Below, piece after piece: positions 24,684 through 29,906 of a stretch of DNA of 29,918 bases. The stretch is from a virus. The position numbers and the translations under genes are program-made. The notes under the pieces are model-generated. The model was not told the DNA's origin and made no database searches. It worked only from the letters and a program-made list of their open reading frames with translations. Position 1 is the stretch's first letter; the number at the start of each line of letters is the position of its first letter. The stretch covers positions 1 through 29,918 of IMG/VR virus record IMGVR_UViG_3300042301_000926; one strand, given 5' to 3'.

Positions 24684-24941
24684 TTACCATAGTGCTAAAA
24701 TATCTGTTGCGTTTGTTGTTGATGCGAATACACGAATCACTTGAACGGGAATGAATGTGCCGTTGGGTACGTTTCTGAAGATAACATCGTCACCTCCTGC
24801 AGTAAGCACACGGAGTATTCCCCCTGTACCAACATACAAAACGCAGCCCTCAACTTCACCATTACCCGGATTCGGAATGTCAACTGTGTCACTTTTAGTA
24901 ACAACAGATGCTCTTGCCGGTTGCAGTTTTTGATATGCCAT
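24684..24941 (-). CDS. Spike-base/decoration-like small structural protein
   Basis: An 85-residue beta-rich protein. From about residue 34 the pattern is LYVGTGGILRVLTAGGDDVI, FRNVPNGTFIPVQVIRVFAS, then TTNATDILALW. The G-D/V-F-NVP-GTF-PV-V-V-T-T-ALW pattern is one I know from small phage proteins annotated as spike base (RCAP_rcc01079 type), which are virion parts. The N-terminus (AYQKLQPARASVVTKSDTVD) is typical of these proteins too. It lies 2 nt after the 59-residue gene and 24 nt before the coiled-coil membrane protein. Confidence 0.65.
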   Translation of the reverse strand: MAYQKLQPARASVVTKSDTVDIPNPGNGEVEGCVLYVGTGGILRVLTAGGDDVIFRNVPNGTFIPVQVIRVFASTTNATDILALW

Positions 24942-24943
24942 TT

Positions 24944-25123
24944 TTAATTTGTTTTTTTAGTTTCGTTGTTCTGATATGGGAACGCACGGTTAAGTGCATC
25001 ACGTCTTTTATTGCAGCCACATTCTTTACCTGTAGCTTTTGCTACTGTCTCGACAACTTTTTTGATGCCGGTAGCAGTAGTGATTTTTTCAATCGTATCT
25101 CCAAGTCCTTTACTTTTTTCCAT
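24944..25123 (-). CDS. 59-residue protein with CxC motif
   Basis: An ATG at 25123 opens a 59-residue reading frame ending at TAA 24944-24946. The sequence starts MEKSKGLGDTIEKITTATGI, continues with a KVVETVAKATGK helix and then CGCNKRRDALNRAFPYQ. The C-x-C followed by a K/R-R-D-x-LN stretch recurs in small Bacteroidota phage proteins as I recall them. A metal-binding or nucleic-acid role is possible but unproven. It is 2 nt from the next gene. Confidence 0.7.
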   Translation of the reverse strand: MEKSKGLGDTIEKITTATGIKKVVETVAKATGKECGCNKRRDALNRAFPYQNNETKKTN

Positions 25124-25201
25124 TTGGCTCTATTTTAAGCAACAATGGCACCAACCCTTTTCGAGCTGATGCCTTGCTACAATTACTAACCTATTAATTC
25201 T

Positions 25202-25609
25202 TTATTGAACTTCTTCATCTTCGGATGGCTTCTCGGCCTCAATGCCTTCTACCCATCCTGCGAGGAAGTGCAAGTCATCAATGCCTTCGGTTGAAAATGT
25301 AAATTGATAAAAATCAAACTCTTTATCAAGAAGCGTCTTCATGTCCTTAGCCATTGCCTTGATGCCATCCTTAGTGAATTTGTATTCACCTTTTTCGTTC
25401 AGCTCTAACACTCCGTTAGCTGCTGTGAAAGCATGGTCAAGACGAATGTCCTCACGTTGTTCGTTGTACTCTTCAAAGAGCTTCTTAATTTTTTCAGCAA
25501 TCTTTTTAAGTTTTGCCTCTTTTTTGCTGCCTTTCTCTGCCGGTGTCATGTTTAATGCACGAACCAACTCAAGTAATTCAGCGTTTGTTTTTGTGACTTT
25601 CTGTGCCAT
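25202..25609 (-). CDS. Helical conserved phage protein (possibly DUF1617-like)
   Basis: A 135-residue, mainly helical and charged protein. It begins with KTNAELLELVRALNMTPAEK, continues with a long Lys/Glu helix (KKEAKLKKIAEKIKKLFEEY), an EYKFTKDGIKAMAKDMKTLL helix, and ends acidic (EAEKPSEDEEVQ). The pattern, including a beginning that counts residues towards an L-x-x-L helix, resembles DUF1617-type phage proteins, but this is only an impression. It starts a transcription unit: a TATATTTG -7 box and an AATC-rich leader precede the ATG. The unit may run on into the lysis cassette. Confidence 0.65.
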   Translation of the reverse strand: MAQKVTKTNAELLELVRALNMTPAEKGSKKEAKLKKIAEKIKKLFEEYNEQREDIRLDHAFTAANGVLELNEKGEYKFTKDGIKAMAKDMKTLLDKEFDFYQFTFSTEGIDDLHFLAGWVEGIEAEKPSEDEEVQ

Positions 25610-25634
25610 TTGATTTGATTTAAGATTTATGAAA

Positions 25635-25642
25635 CAAATATA
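25635..25642 (-). promoter_or_regulatory. Bacteroidota-type -7 box (TATATTTG) upstream of the lysis unit
   Basis: The minus strand reads TATATTTG, matching TAnnTTTG, 25 nt before the ATG at 25609, and is followed by the AATC-rich leader shared with groEL and others. It lies in the only gap (25610-25642) between the 112- and 135-residue genes. No -33 box at normal spacing. Confidence 0.5.
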
Positions 25643-25981
25643 CTAAACTTTGGAAACTTTTCTACCCATTCCTACTCTACTCTTCTCAGCTTTTTTTGCT
25701 GCGAGCTTGGATGGTGATAACTCACTCTTGGTCTTAGGTGTCTCAGAAGATATTCGCTTTGTCGGACGACAGTACTCATTCTTTCCTCCTGCACCACAGG
25801 CCTTACCACTCTTGGTATCAACCCACTTCTCCGCTTGCCATCTTTTCAATGCAGTGCCCTGTTCACTTTTGCGAACAGTACCCGATTGTTTCCTACACTT
25901 AGCAATAGCCTGTGAGGCCCTTGCAGACGGAAACACATCGTAGCTTGCCTTTACTTTTTTATAGCATGCGTCCTTTGGCAT
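25643..25981 (-). CDS. DUF5872-like basic protein
   Basis: A 112-residue basic protein beginning CYKKVKASYDVFPSARASQA, followed by IAKCRKQSG, then RWQAEKWVDTKSGKACGAGG, then EYCRPTKRISSETPK, and a lysine-rich tail (SKLAAKKAEKSRVGMGRK). The combination of a VKASYDVFPSARAS-like N-terminus, W-x-x-EKWVD and a terminal C-G and CRP-KR is what I know as DUF5872, found in phages and large DNA viruses. Conserved cysteines suggest metal binding. Function unknown, with DNA or virion association possible. Confidence 0.7.
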   Translation of the reverse strand: MPKDACYKKVKASYDVFPSARASQAIAKCRKQSGTVRKSEQGTALKRWQAEKWVDTKSGKACGAGGKNEYCRPTKRISSETPKTKSELSPSKLAAKKAEKSRVGMGRKVSKV

Positions 25982-25982
25982 C

Positions 25983-26189
25983 TTAGTAAGATTTACCTAT
26001 GCTTGTGCGCTTACCATCAATCTTCTCTACGCTCTTGTAGCCACGCTTGTTGACAACTTCTTTGCCAACTCTTGTAGAGCCGTCCTCTAACGTAGTGATT
26101 CTTTTGCTCACTATTCTGTTTGGGCCTTCTTTTCTTTTTGTGATCACGTCAATATCTCTATTGCGGAATGGTATGCTGTTATAATCCAT
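25983..26189 (-). CDS. 68-residue basic protein
   Basis: The frame is open further upstream (to 26405), but that part overlaps the 96-residue gene and lacks protein-like sequence. The ATG at 26189 gives MDYNSIPFRNRDIDVITKRK, then IVSKRITTLEDGSTRVGKEV and a KRGYKSVEKIDGKRTS end, with 4 nt between it and the preceding stop (26194). The repeated K-R and K-V strands suggest a small beta, nucleic-acid-binding protein. Function not recognised. Confidence 0.6.
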   Translation of the reverse strand: MDYNSIPFRNRDIDVITKRKEGPNRIVSKRITTLEDGSTRVGKEVVNKRGYKSVEKIDGKRTSIGKSY

Positions 26190-26193
26190 GATC

Positions 26194-26484
26194 TTAATAT
26201 TTTCCTTTTTTCGATTTCGGTGAAGATTGTGTCGATCCCCCCGGACCTGCCCACAAATTTTTGCAAGCCCAATACCTCGCAGATAACTTGTTATCTGCAG
26301 AGGAGCATTTATGTCTTGCTTTGAATGAAGACCGTGCCGCAGCCGAATAGTTGTGGCCGTAGCCTTCGGCACCGAAGTGAATAAGTTTCTCTTGCCCATT
26401 TGCACAGGCCTTCACCATTCTCTTCTTGCCGGGTCTATCAGAAGCCACGACACGGTTACATTTCATTTTGCTTTTGTCAGCCAT
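26194..26484 (-). CDS. Basic protein with FKARH...YWACKNLW motif (DUF6321-like)
   Basis: A 96-residue protein with four cysteines. Its core runs FGAEGYGHNYSAAARSSFKA, then RHKCSSADNKLSARYWACKN, then LWAGPGGST, ending in a basic tail. The SFKARH-KLSARYWA-K-W pattern resembles small phage proteins that I associate with DUF6321. The ATG overlaps the stop of the lysine-rich 44-residue gene by 1 nt. Function unknown; a zinc-binding or virion protein is possible. Confidence 0.7.
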   Translation of the reverse strand: MADKSKMKCNRVVASDRPGKKRMVKACANGQEKLIHFGAEGYGHNYSAAARSSFKARHKCSSADNKLSARYWACKNLWAGPGGSTQSSPKSKKGKY

Positions 26485-26618
26485 TACTTCTTCTTTGCAG
26501 CTTTCTTCATAACGGCTTTAACAACTTTCTTTGCAACAGCTTTCTTTACTGCAGGACCTACAGCAGCAGGTGACTTCAGCATTGAAGAAGCAGGCAAGTT
26601 TGGTTTTGCTTTTTTCAT
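26484..26618 (-). CDS. 44-residue histone-H1-like Lys/Ala peptide
   Basis: An ATG at 26618 and TAA at 26484-26486 define a 44-residue protein, MKKAKPNLPASSMLKSPAAV and then GPAVKKAVAKKVVKAVMKKA, ending AKKK. The second half is a Lys/Ala/Val repeat, like bacterial histone H1-like or TopA tail peptides that bind DNA. It is coupled to the next gene by a 1-nt overlap. A DNA-condensing or internal-head role is inferred from composition only. Confidence 0.65.
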   Translation of the reverse strand: MKKAKPNLPASSMLKSPAAVGPAVKKAVAKKVVKAVMKKAAKKK

Positions 26619-26644
26619 CGTTTTTGATTTTTGAGGGTTAGAAA

Positions 26645-26713
26645 TTATTTTTTAGGTTTTTTTGGCTTCGGCATTGTTATGCTTTTTACCACTTGGGTGC
26701 AAGGCTTGTCCAT
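26645..26713 (-). CDS. Possible 22-residue leader peptide
   Basis: An ATG at 26713 and a TAA at 26645-26647 bound MDKPCTQVVKSITMPKPKKP plus KK. It is the first possible reading frame after the minus-strand -7 box of the divergent promoter, about 15 nt from the expected transcript start. The Pro/Lys end fits the basic character of the cluster. Too short to be sure. Confidence 0.35.
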   Translation of the reverse strand: MDKPCTQVVKSITMPKPKKPKK

Positions 26714-26720
26714 ATTATTT

Positions 26721-26743
26721 TTATATTTGTAGGACAAATATAA
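26721..26743. promoter_or_regulatory. Divergent promoter with -7 boxes arranged as an inverted repeat
   Basis: A perfect inverted repeat has 10-bp arms, TTATATTTGT (26721-26730) and ACAAATATAA (26734-26743), around AGG. Each arm contains an exact TATATTTG -7 box, one on the plus strand (26722-26729) and one on the minus strand (26735-26742). The two transcripts diverge to the regulator (ATG at 26748) and the small-protein cluster. Overlapping opposed -7 boxes in one palindrome should make the two promoters compete and can be an operator. Confidence 0.65.
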
Positions 26744-26747
26744 TTAA

Positions 26748-27200
26748 ATGAAATCAGATTATTTAAAATATTGGAGAGTTATCGCTCAATATACAAAAGT
26801 TCGGTACAATATTGGCCAAGCCGACCTCGATATGATGCTTTTTCTTTACTCAGAACAATACTTCACCATAAGAAAATTTAAGGAATTTGCTGAGCTTGTC
26901 TCATGGGATCGTGGCCGATTCGGCCGACTCGTCAAGGAAGGATGGATCGAAAACTTCAGACCCGGGAATAAAGGGCAGCGTGCGCTATACTGTCTATCGC
27001 TGAAAGCCAAGCGCATGATTCAGTCACTATACAAGAAGCTGAACGGGGAAGAGATCCCGGAAACAGCATGCAATAACCCCATGTTCAAAAAGAATGTTCG
27101 GTACAACGACAAGGTGTACCGCAATATGATCAAGACCATGAACGCCTCTATCAGAGAGTCAAAGGCTACAGGACAAGAACTACATCACGTTCCTGAATGA
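26748..27200 (+). CDS. Winged-helix DNA-binding protein, candidate regulator
   Basis: A 150-residue protein, the only gene on the plus strand. Residues 20-95 look like a winged helix: helices DLDMMLFLYSEQYFTIRKFK and EFAELVSWDRGRFGRLVKEG, then a wing (WIENFRPGNKGQRALYCLS) and a helix (KAKRMIQSLYKKL), similar in layout to MarR-type domains. The C-terminus is basic (KKNVRYNDKVYRNMIKTMNA). Its ATG lies 5 nt after the palindromic divergent promoter, so self-regulation or control of the late cluster is plausible. The 3' end overlaps the groES gene on the other strand by 35 nt. I infer a transcription regulator; the target is unknown. Confidence 0.7.
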   Translation: MKSDYLKYWRVIAQYTKVRYNIGQADLDMMLFLYSEQYFTIRKFKEFAELVSWDRGRFGRLVKEGWIENFRPGNKGQRALYCLSLKAKRMIQSLYKKLNGEEIPETACNNPMFKKNVRYNDKVYRNMIKTMNASIRESKATGQELHHVPE

Positions 27201-27423
27201 TCGTGAACTGCTCGTCATGGATGATCATGGTATAACTCTGCGCACGATCGTAGTAGATTTCATCACCCTCTTGGATGGCCTTCACCTCAGTGCCGGGAGT
27301 AATCACCTTTCCACGCTTATAGCGTAGCTGATTGGTGTCCTCTCCGGATAGGACAAGCCCGGAGGCTGTCTTAATTTCTTCGTCAACATTTCTGATGACA
27401 ATGTTTTTTCCTATTGCTTTCAT
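27166..27423 (-). CDS. groES: GroES co-chaperonin
   Basis: An 85-residue GroES that caps GroEL during folding. It has the start MKAIGKNIVIRNVDEE, the mobile loop region IKTASGLVLSGED (17-29, corresponding to the GGIVLTG element), then YKRGKVITPGTE, EGDEIYYDRA (the GD strand) and the final strands DEQFTIIQERDVVLVL. It is shorter than bacterial GroES (about 97) because the roof-loop segment between the PGTE strand and the GD strand is missing. It is the last gene of the groEL unit. A perfect inverted repeat lies 3 nt before the ATG. The stop region overlaps the convergent regulator gene. Confidence 0.85.
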   Translation of the reverse strand: MKAIGKNIVIRNVDEEIKTASGLVLSGEDTNQLRYKRGKVITPGTEVKAIQEGDEIYYDRAQSYTMIIHDEQFTIIQERDVVLVL

Positions 27424-27425
27424 AC

Positions 27426-27446
27426 ACTTAAAGTTTTACTTTAAGT
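27426..27446 (-). promoter_or_regulatory. Perfect inverted repeat just before groES
   Basis: 9-bp arms, ACTTAAAGT (27426-27434) and ACTTTAAGT (27438-27446), around TTT, end 3 nt before the groES ATG. On the mRNA this would be a hairpin in the ribosome-binding region, and on DNA a possible operator. No -7 box is seen next to it. Confidence 0.5.
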
Positions 27447-27447
27447 A

Positions 27448-27518
27448 GCATAAGGTTGGATTTATTATTAGGCTTTAACCACGTACAATCATTGCTGATT
27501 GGTAGCCGTTCCTTATGC
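27448..27518 (-). ncRNA. Possible structured RNA leader upstream of groES
   Basis: The gap between the zinc-ribbon gene and groES has an outer perfect 8-bp stem, GCATAAGG (27448-27455) with CCTTATGC (27511-27518), that encloses 55 nt. Inside is a further 6-bp hairpin, CAATCA/TGATTG with a TTGC loop (27487-27502). The length of 71 nt is tRNA-like, but no canonical D or T loop is present. It may be a regulatory leader or processing element. Structure only by eye. Confidence 0.3.
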
Positions 27519-27524
27519 CACTAA

Positions 27525-27719
27525 TTAAATTATTGGTGGTTCACCTCTATCGATTTCGGTCCAATGTCCGCACTCGGGACACTCAAGCATATCGCCATGA
27601 TGCAGTTCCACATGAAACTCGCTCCACTCAATCTTACTCGCCTCAACCAAAGCAAGCCATTGGTAGTTGCACCTGTCGCAACTCATAGGATATGCTACGT
27701 TCTCTTGGCCTACTTGCAT
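27525..27719 (-). CDS. Small zinc-ribbon protein
   Basis: A 64-residue protein with two C-x-x-C pairs: CDRC at 14-17 and CPEC at 47-50, separated by a helical stretch (WLALVEASKIEWSEFHVELH). This is a classic zinc-ribbon layout. The pattern YPMSCDRCNYQW and MLECPECGHWTEI suggests a metal-stabilised binding module, perhaps for nucleic acid or protein contact. It lies between groEL and groES, overlapping the 86-residue gene by 10 nt. No catalytic residues are seen. Confidence 0.7.
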   Translation of the reverse strand: MQVGQENVAYPMSCDRCNYQWLALVEASKIEWSEFHVELHHGDMLECPECGHWTEIDRGEPPII

Positions 27720-27970
27720 GGCTCGATCATTTTTGCAAATATTGGAGTATCCTCACCCATGTAAGCCCCTGCAATATTAAAATCAAAGTACTCAATGGCA
27801 TCATCATAGCTCATGTCCTTCATCAGGATCTCCACTATCTTATCAACACTGTAGACCAATCTGAAGTTGGTTACATCAACCCCGACAATAGCCTCGTCCA
27901 TGTCAGTAACCGTCAAAAACGTCTCGTCAGGGTACATCTCAATTATCTCGTCAATCTTACTTTGTCTCAT
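27710..27970 (-). CDS. Small conserved protein within the chaperonin operon
   Basis: An 86-residue acidic protein. The ATG at 27970 (MRQSKIDEIIEMYPDETFLT) is preferred over one at 27997 because it overlaps the groEL end by only 14 nt and the extra residues look unrelated. The pattern EMYPDETFL, DMDEAIVGVD, VYSVDKIVEILMKDM, then DDAIEYFDFNIAGAYMGEDT is one I recall from small conserved phage proteins. The function is unknown. Being sandwiched between groEL and groES could mean a role linked to the chaperonin, or just shared timing. Confidence 0.65.
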   Translation of the reverse strand: MRQSKIDEIIEMYPDETFLTVTDMDEAIVGVDVTNFRLVYSVDKIVEILMKDMSYDDAIEYFDFNIAGAYMGEDTPIFAKMIEPCK

Positions 27971-29555
27971 AGCTTCTTGCCATTGTGATGATAGCATTGG
28001 TTGAAAGAATAGTTGTCGCTACGCTCACTGCATTCTGCAGCGCTGAGCGTGTCACCTTCAATGGGTCAACTACACCCATCTTGATCAGGTCGCCCATCTG
28101 CTTGGTCTTGACGTTTAACCCCATGCCCTCACCAACCTCAAGGGTATAGTAGTCTGAGGCGTTCAACCCTGCGTTCTCAAGGATCTGCTCAAGGGGTGCT
28201 TTAAGTGCACCTTGCAATATCTGAGCTGCGATGTCCTGCTCCTCTTGGGTGATCTCACCCAAAATGTCGAAGACCTCAATCTCGTACAAGGCTTTACCAC
28301 CACCGGGCAATATGCCTTCTTCAAGAGCCGAACGTACCGCACAGATCGAGTCATCGATCCTGTCGTACAATTCCTTCTGCTCAAGGTCAGTATTGCCACC
28401 GGCATAGATCACCCCAATGCCACCCGTAAGTGACGCTATACGCTCGAGCAAGTGGTCCTTGTCAGACTTCTTCTTGGCCTGAGCATGCGCCTCCCAAAGT
28501 TGGGCTACCCTTTCATCGATTCTATCAGGAGCAACTTTTAGGTCGCTCTTCAGGATGATGGTCTTATCTCTTGCCACGATAACCTTGGAGGCATGGCCCA
28601 AATCAGCGTAGCTGATCTGAGACAGATCGTCTCCGGTCTTCTCGCTGAAGTATGTGGCTCCGACACTTATTGCAAGGTCCTGCATCAGCTCATGCTGCTT
28701 ATACCCAAAGCTTGGAGGTTGAACCGCACAAAGCTTCAAGTTGTTCTTCATCACATTAGCCGCAAAGGTATTCACCACATTCACATGGCATGGTGCCACG
28801 ATCAGGAGCTTCTTACCCTCGGTTATAATTGGTTTCAATATGTTCTCAATCTGTAGAATATTGCTGATCTCAATGTCAGCCACAAGGATCATCACGTCCT
28901 CAAACACACACTCGTCCTTTTTCTGATCGTTGATAAATAGCGGACTCAAATACCCTCTGTCAATCTTTAACCCCTTGGTGGTCTCAGCATAGGTGTCAGC
29001 ACTTTGACTGCGCTCTACCGTAACAATGCCATTACGCCCCACGTCCTTATACACCTCGGCTATAATCCTACCAATCTCACGGTCGTTGTTCGCTGAGATG
29101 GAGGCAATGTCGTTAAGCATGCTTGAGGACACTTTCTTAGAACGCCTCCTAAGCTTATCCACCGCCTTTGTGGATATGTCCACCATGTTGCGCAGCACCT
29201 CCGTCCGATTATGGTGTGGCTTCATCAGCTCAAGACCACCAAGCACGAGCGCCTCGGTCAATACAATTGCCGTGGTCGTACCATCACCTGCAGAAGTAGC
29301 CGTCCGATCTGCCGCCTCTTTCATCATCTTAACCGCAAGGTTCTCGACAGGGTCCAACAAGTCAACCGCCTTGGCCACCGTCACGCCATCTTTGGTGACG
29401 GTGATGCCATGCGTATGTTGGGGGGACTCAATAAGAACTGTATTACCATTAGGGCCCAATGTGCTTTTCACAGCACCTGCTATCTTCTTGATACCATTAA
29501 TGAGCTTGTGCCGACCTTCTTCGGCAAAGATTAAGTCTTTAGGAGAGTATTCCAT
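27957..29555 (-). CDS. groEL: GroEL chaperonin (phage-encoded)
   Basis: A 532-residue 60-kDa chaperonin that folds proteins in an ATP-driven ring. It starts at the ATG at 29555 (MEYSPKDLIFAEEGRHKLI); an upstream ATG at 29585 adds 10 residues unlike GroEL and lies inside the promoter. The signatures are intact: STLGPNGNTV (31-40), TKDGVTVAK, the ATP loop DGTTTA (91-96), ISANNDREIG, RGYLSPLFI (LSP motif) and, near 399-420, RIDDSICAVRSALEEGILPG with the catalytic Asp at 402. The C-terminus ends ARSYETK and lacks the Gly-Gly-Met repeats of bacterial GroEL. Two small genes separate it from groES. Phage chaperonins usually help fold capsid or tail proteins, or supplement the host system; here the targets are unknown. 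Confidence 0.95.
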   Translation of the reverse strand: MEYSPKDLIFAEEGRHKLINGIKKIAGAVKSTLGPNGNTVLIESPQHTHGITVTKDGVTVAKAVDLLDPVENLAVKMMKEAADRTATSAGDGTTTAIVLTEALVLGGLELMKPHHNRTEVLRNMVDISTKAVDKLRRRSKKVSSSMLNDIASISANNDREIGRIIAEVYKDVGRNGIVTVERSQSADTYAETTKGLKIDRGYLSPLFINDQKKDECVFEDVMILVADIEISNILQIENILKPIITEGKKLLIVAPCHVNVVNTFAANVMKNNLKLCAVQPPSFGYKQHELMQDLAISVGATYFSEKTGDDLSQISYADLGHASKVIVARDKTIILKSDLKVAPDRIDERVAQLWEAHAQAKKKSDKDHLLERIASLTGGIGVIYAGGNTDLEQKELYDRIDDSICAVRSALEEGILPGGGKALYEIEVFDILGEITQEEQDIAAQILQGALKAPLEQILENAGLNASDYYTLEVGEGMGLNVKTKQMGDLIKMGVVDPLKVTRSALQNAVSVATTILSTNAIITMARSYETK

Positions 29556-29582
29556 TTGATTCGATTTGATTATTACAGGAAA

Positions 29583-29614
29583 CAAAGTTAATATATCGCA
29601 TGCGATATAACAAA
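29583..29614 (-). promoter_or_regulatory. groEL promoter with a palindrome filling the spacer
   Basis: On the minus strand a -33 TTTG (29614-29611), a 20-nt spacer and a -7 TAACTTTG (29590-29583) fit the Bacteroidota consensus very well. The spacer contains the perfect 18-bp palindrome TATATCGCATGCGATATA (29592-29609), which would block RNA polymerase if bound by a repressor or could be an activator site. The AATC-rich leader and the groEL ATG at 29555 follow. Confidence 0.75.
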
Positions 29615-29672
29615 GTTTATTTATCGTTCAATCTTAGTTCAATATTTAAAAGTCGTACATAAATGTCAATTG

Positions 29673-29691
29673 CGTCATACACGGTATGACG
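29673..29691. repeat. Perfect inverted repeat, candidate operator
   Basis: CGTCATAC and GTATGACG are 8-bp arms around ACG. Flanking AATT elements extend the symmetry with one extra base on the left. No T-rich tract directly follows on either strand, so it looks more like a protein-binding site than a terminator. Confidence 0.5.
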
Positions 29692-29766
29692 AATTCTTCT
29701 TTCCCTATATATATATATATATTCCTCCTTTATATTATATTTTTCCCATTAGAAACCGGAATAAAA

Positions 29767-29784
29767 ATCGACATAATCGACATA
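29767..29784. repeat. Tandem 9-bp direct repeat (ATCGACATA twice)
   Basis: Two exact contiguous copies, with a related third element, ATCGACACA, at 29817-29825. Short direct repeats in an A/T-rich gene-free region could be iteron-like or regulator sites; too few copies to be sure. Confidence 0.5.
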
Positions 29785-29857
29785 GTAATTAATAATCAAT
29801 TAGTTAGATAAAAAAAATCGACACAAAATCTGACATCAAATGACAGATAATCGGGAA

Positions 29858-29889
29858 TAAAAAAGGAGAGCCACCTGTGACTCCCCTTT
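29858..29889 (-). terminator. Rho-independent terminator of the gene beyond the right edge
   Basis: On the minus strand AAAGGGGAGTCAC (29889-29877) pairs, with two G-U pairs, with GTGGCTCTCCTTT (29874-29862) and is followed by a run of T to 29859. It lies 17 nt past the TAA at 29907-29909. It isolates the groEL region from the upstream gene. Confidence 0.75.
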
Positions 29890-29906
29890 CTCTTAAGTAG
29901 ACTGAA

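Larger units (their letters stand above)
29586..29906. other. Gene-poor regulatory region, right end of window
   Basis: About 300 nt without a convincing gene. It holds the groEL promoter, the hairpin sequence CGTCATACACGGTATGACG (29673-29691), a 17-nt TA run (29706-29722), two head-to-tail ATCGACATA copies (29767-29784), a related ATCGACACA (29817-29825), TGACA elements (29831-29845) and a terminator. It may contain binding sites for a regulator or replication initiator. Confidence 0.5.

Noticed and set aside
25138-25180. Hairpin between the 135- and 59-residue genes as a terminator
   Set aside because: Arms AGCAA/TTGCT and GGCA/TGCC pair but with a large bulge and long loop and no T tract, so there is no support for termination.
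26190-26405. Extended N-terminus of the 68-residue gene (frame open to 26405)
   Set aside because: This part overlaps the 96-residue gene with its conserved cysteine/W motif in another frame; the ATG at 26189 fits the gene spacing.
27448-27518. Functional tRNA gene
   Set aside because: The acceptor-like stem and length fit, but no D loop, T loop or clear anticodon arm is present; kept only as a possible structured RNA.
29026-29559. 177-residue open frame on the plus strand
   Set aside because: It lies wholly antisense to the well-supported groEL gene and has no recognisable protein features; it is explained by groEL codon use.
29556-29585. Upstream ATG giving a 10-residue GroEL extension
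   Set aside because: It falls on the promoter -7 box and leader; the start at 29555 gives the normal GroEL N-terminus.
29706-29722. TA run as a CRISPR or iteron repeat
   Set aside because: It is a simple dinucleotide run with no spacer structure.
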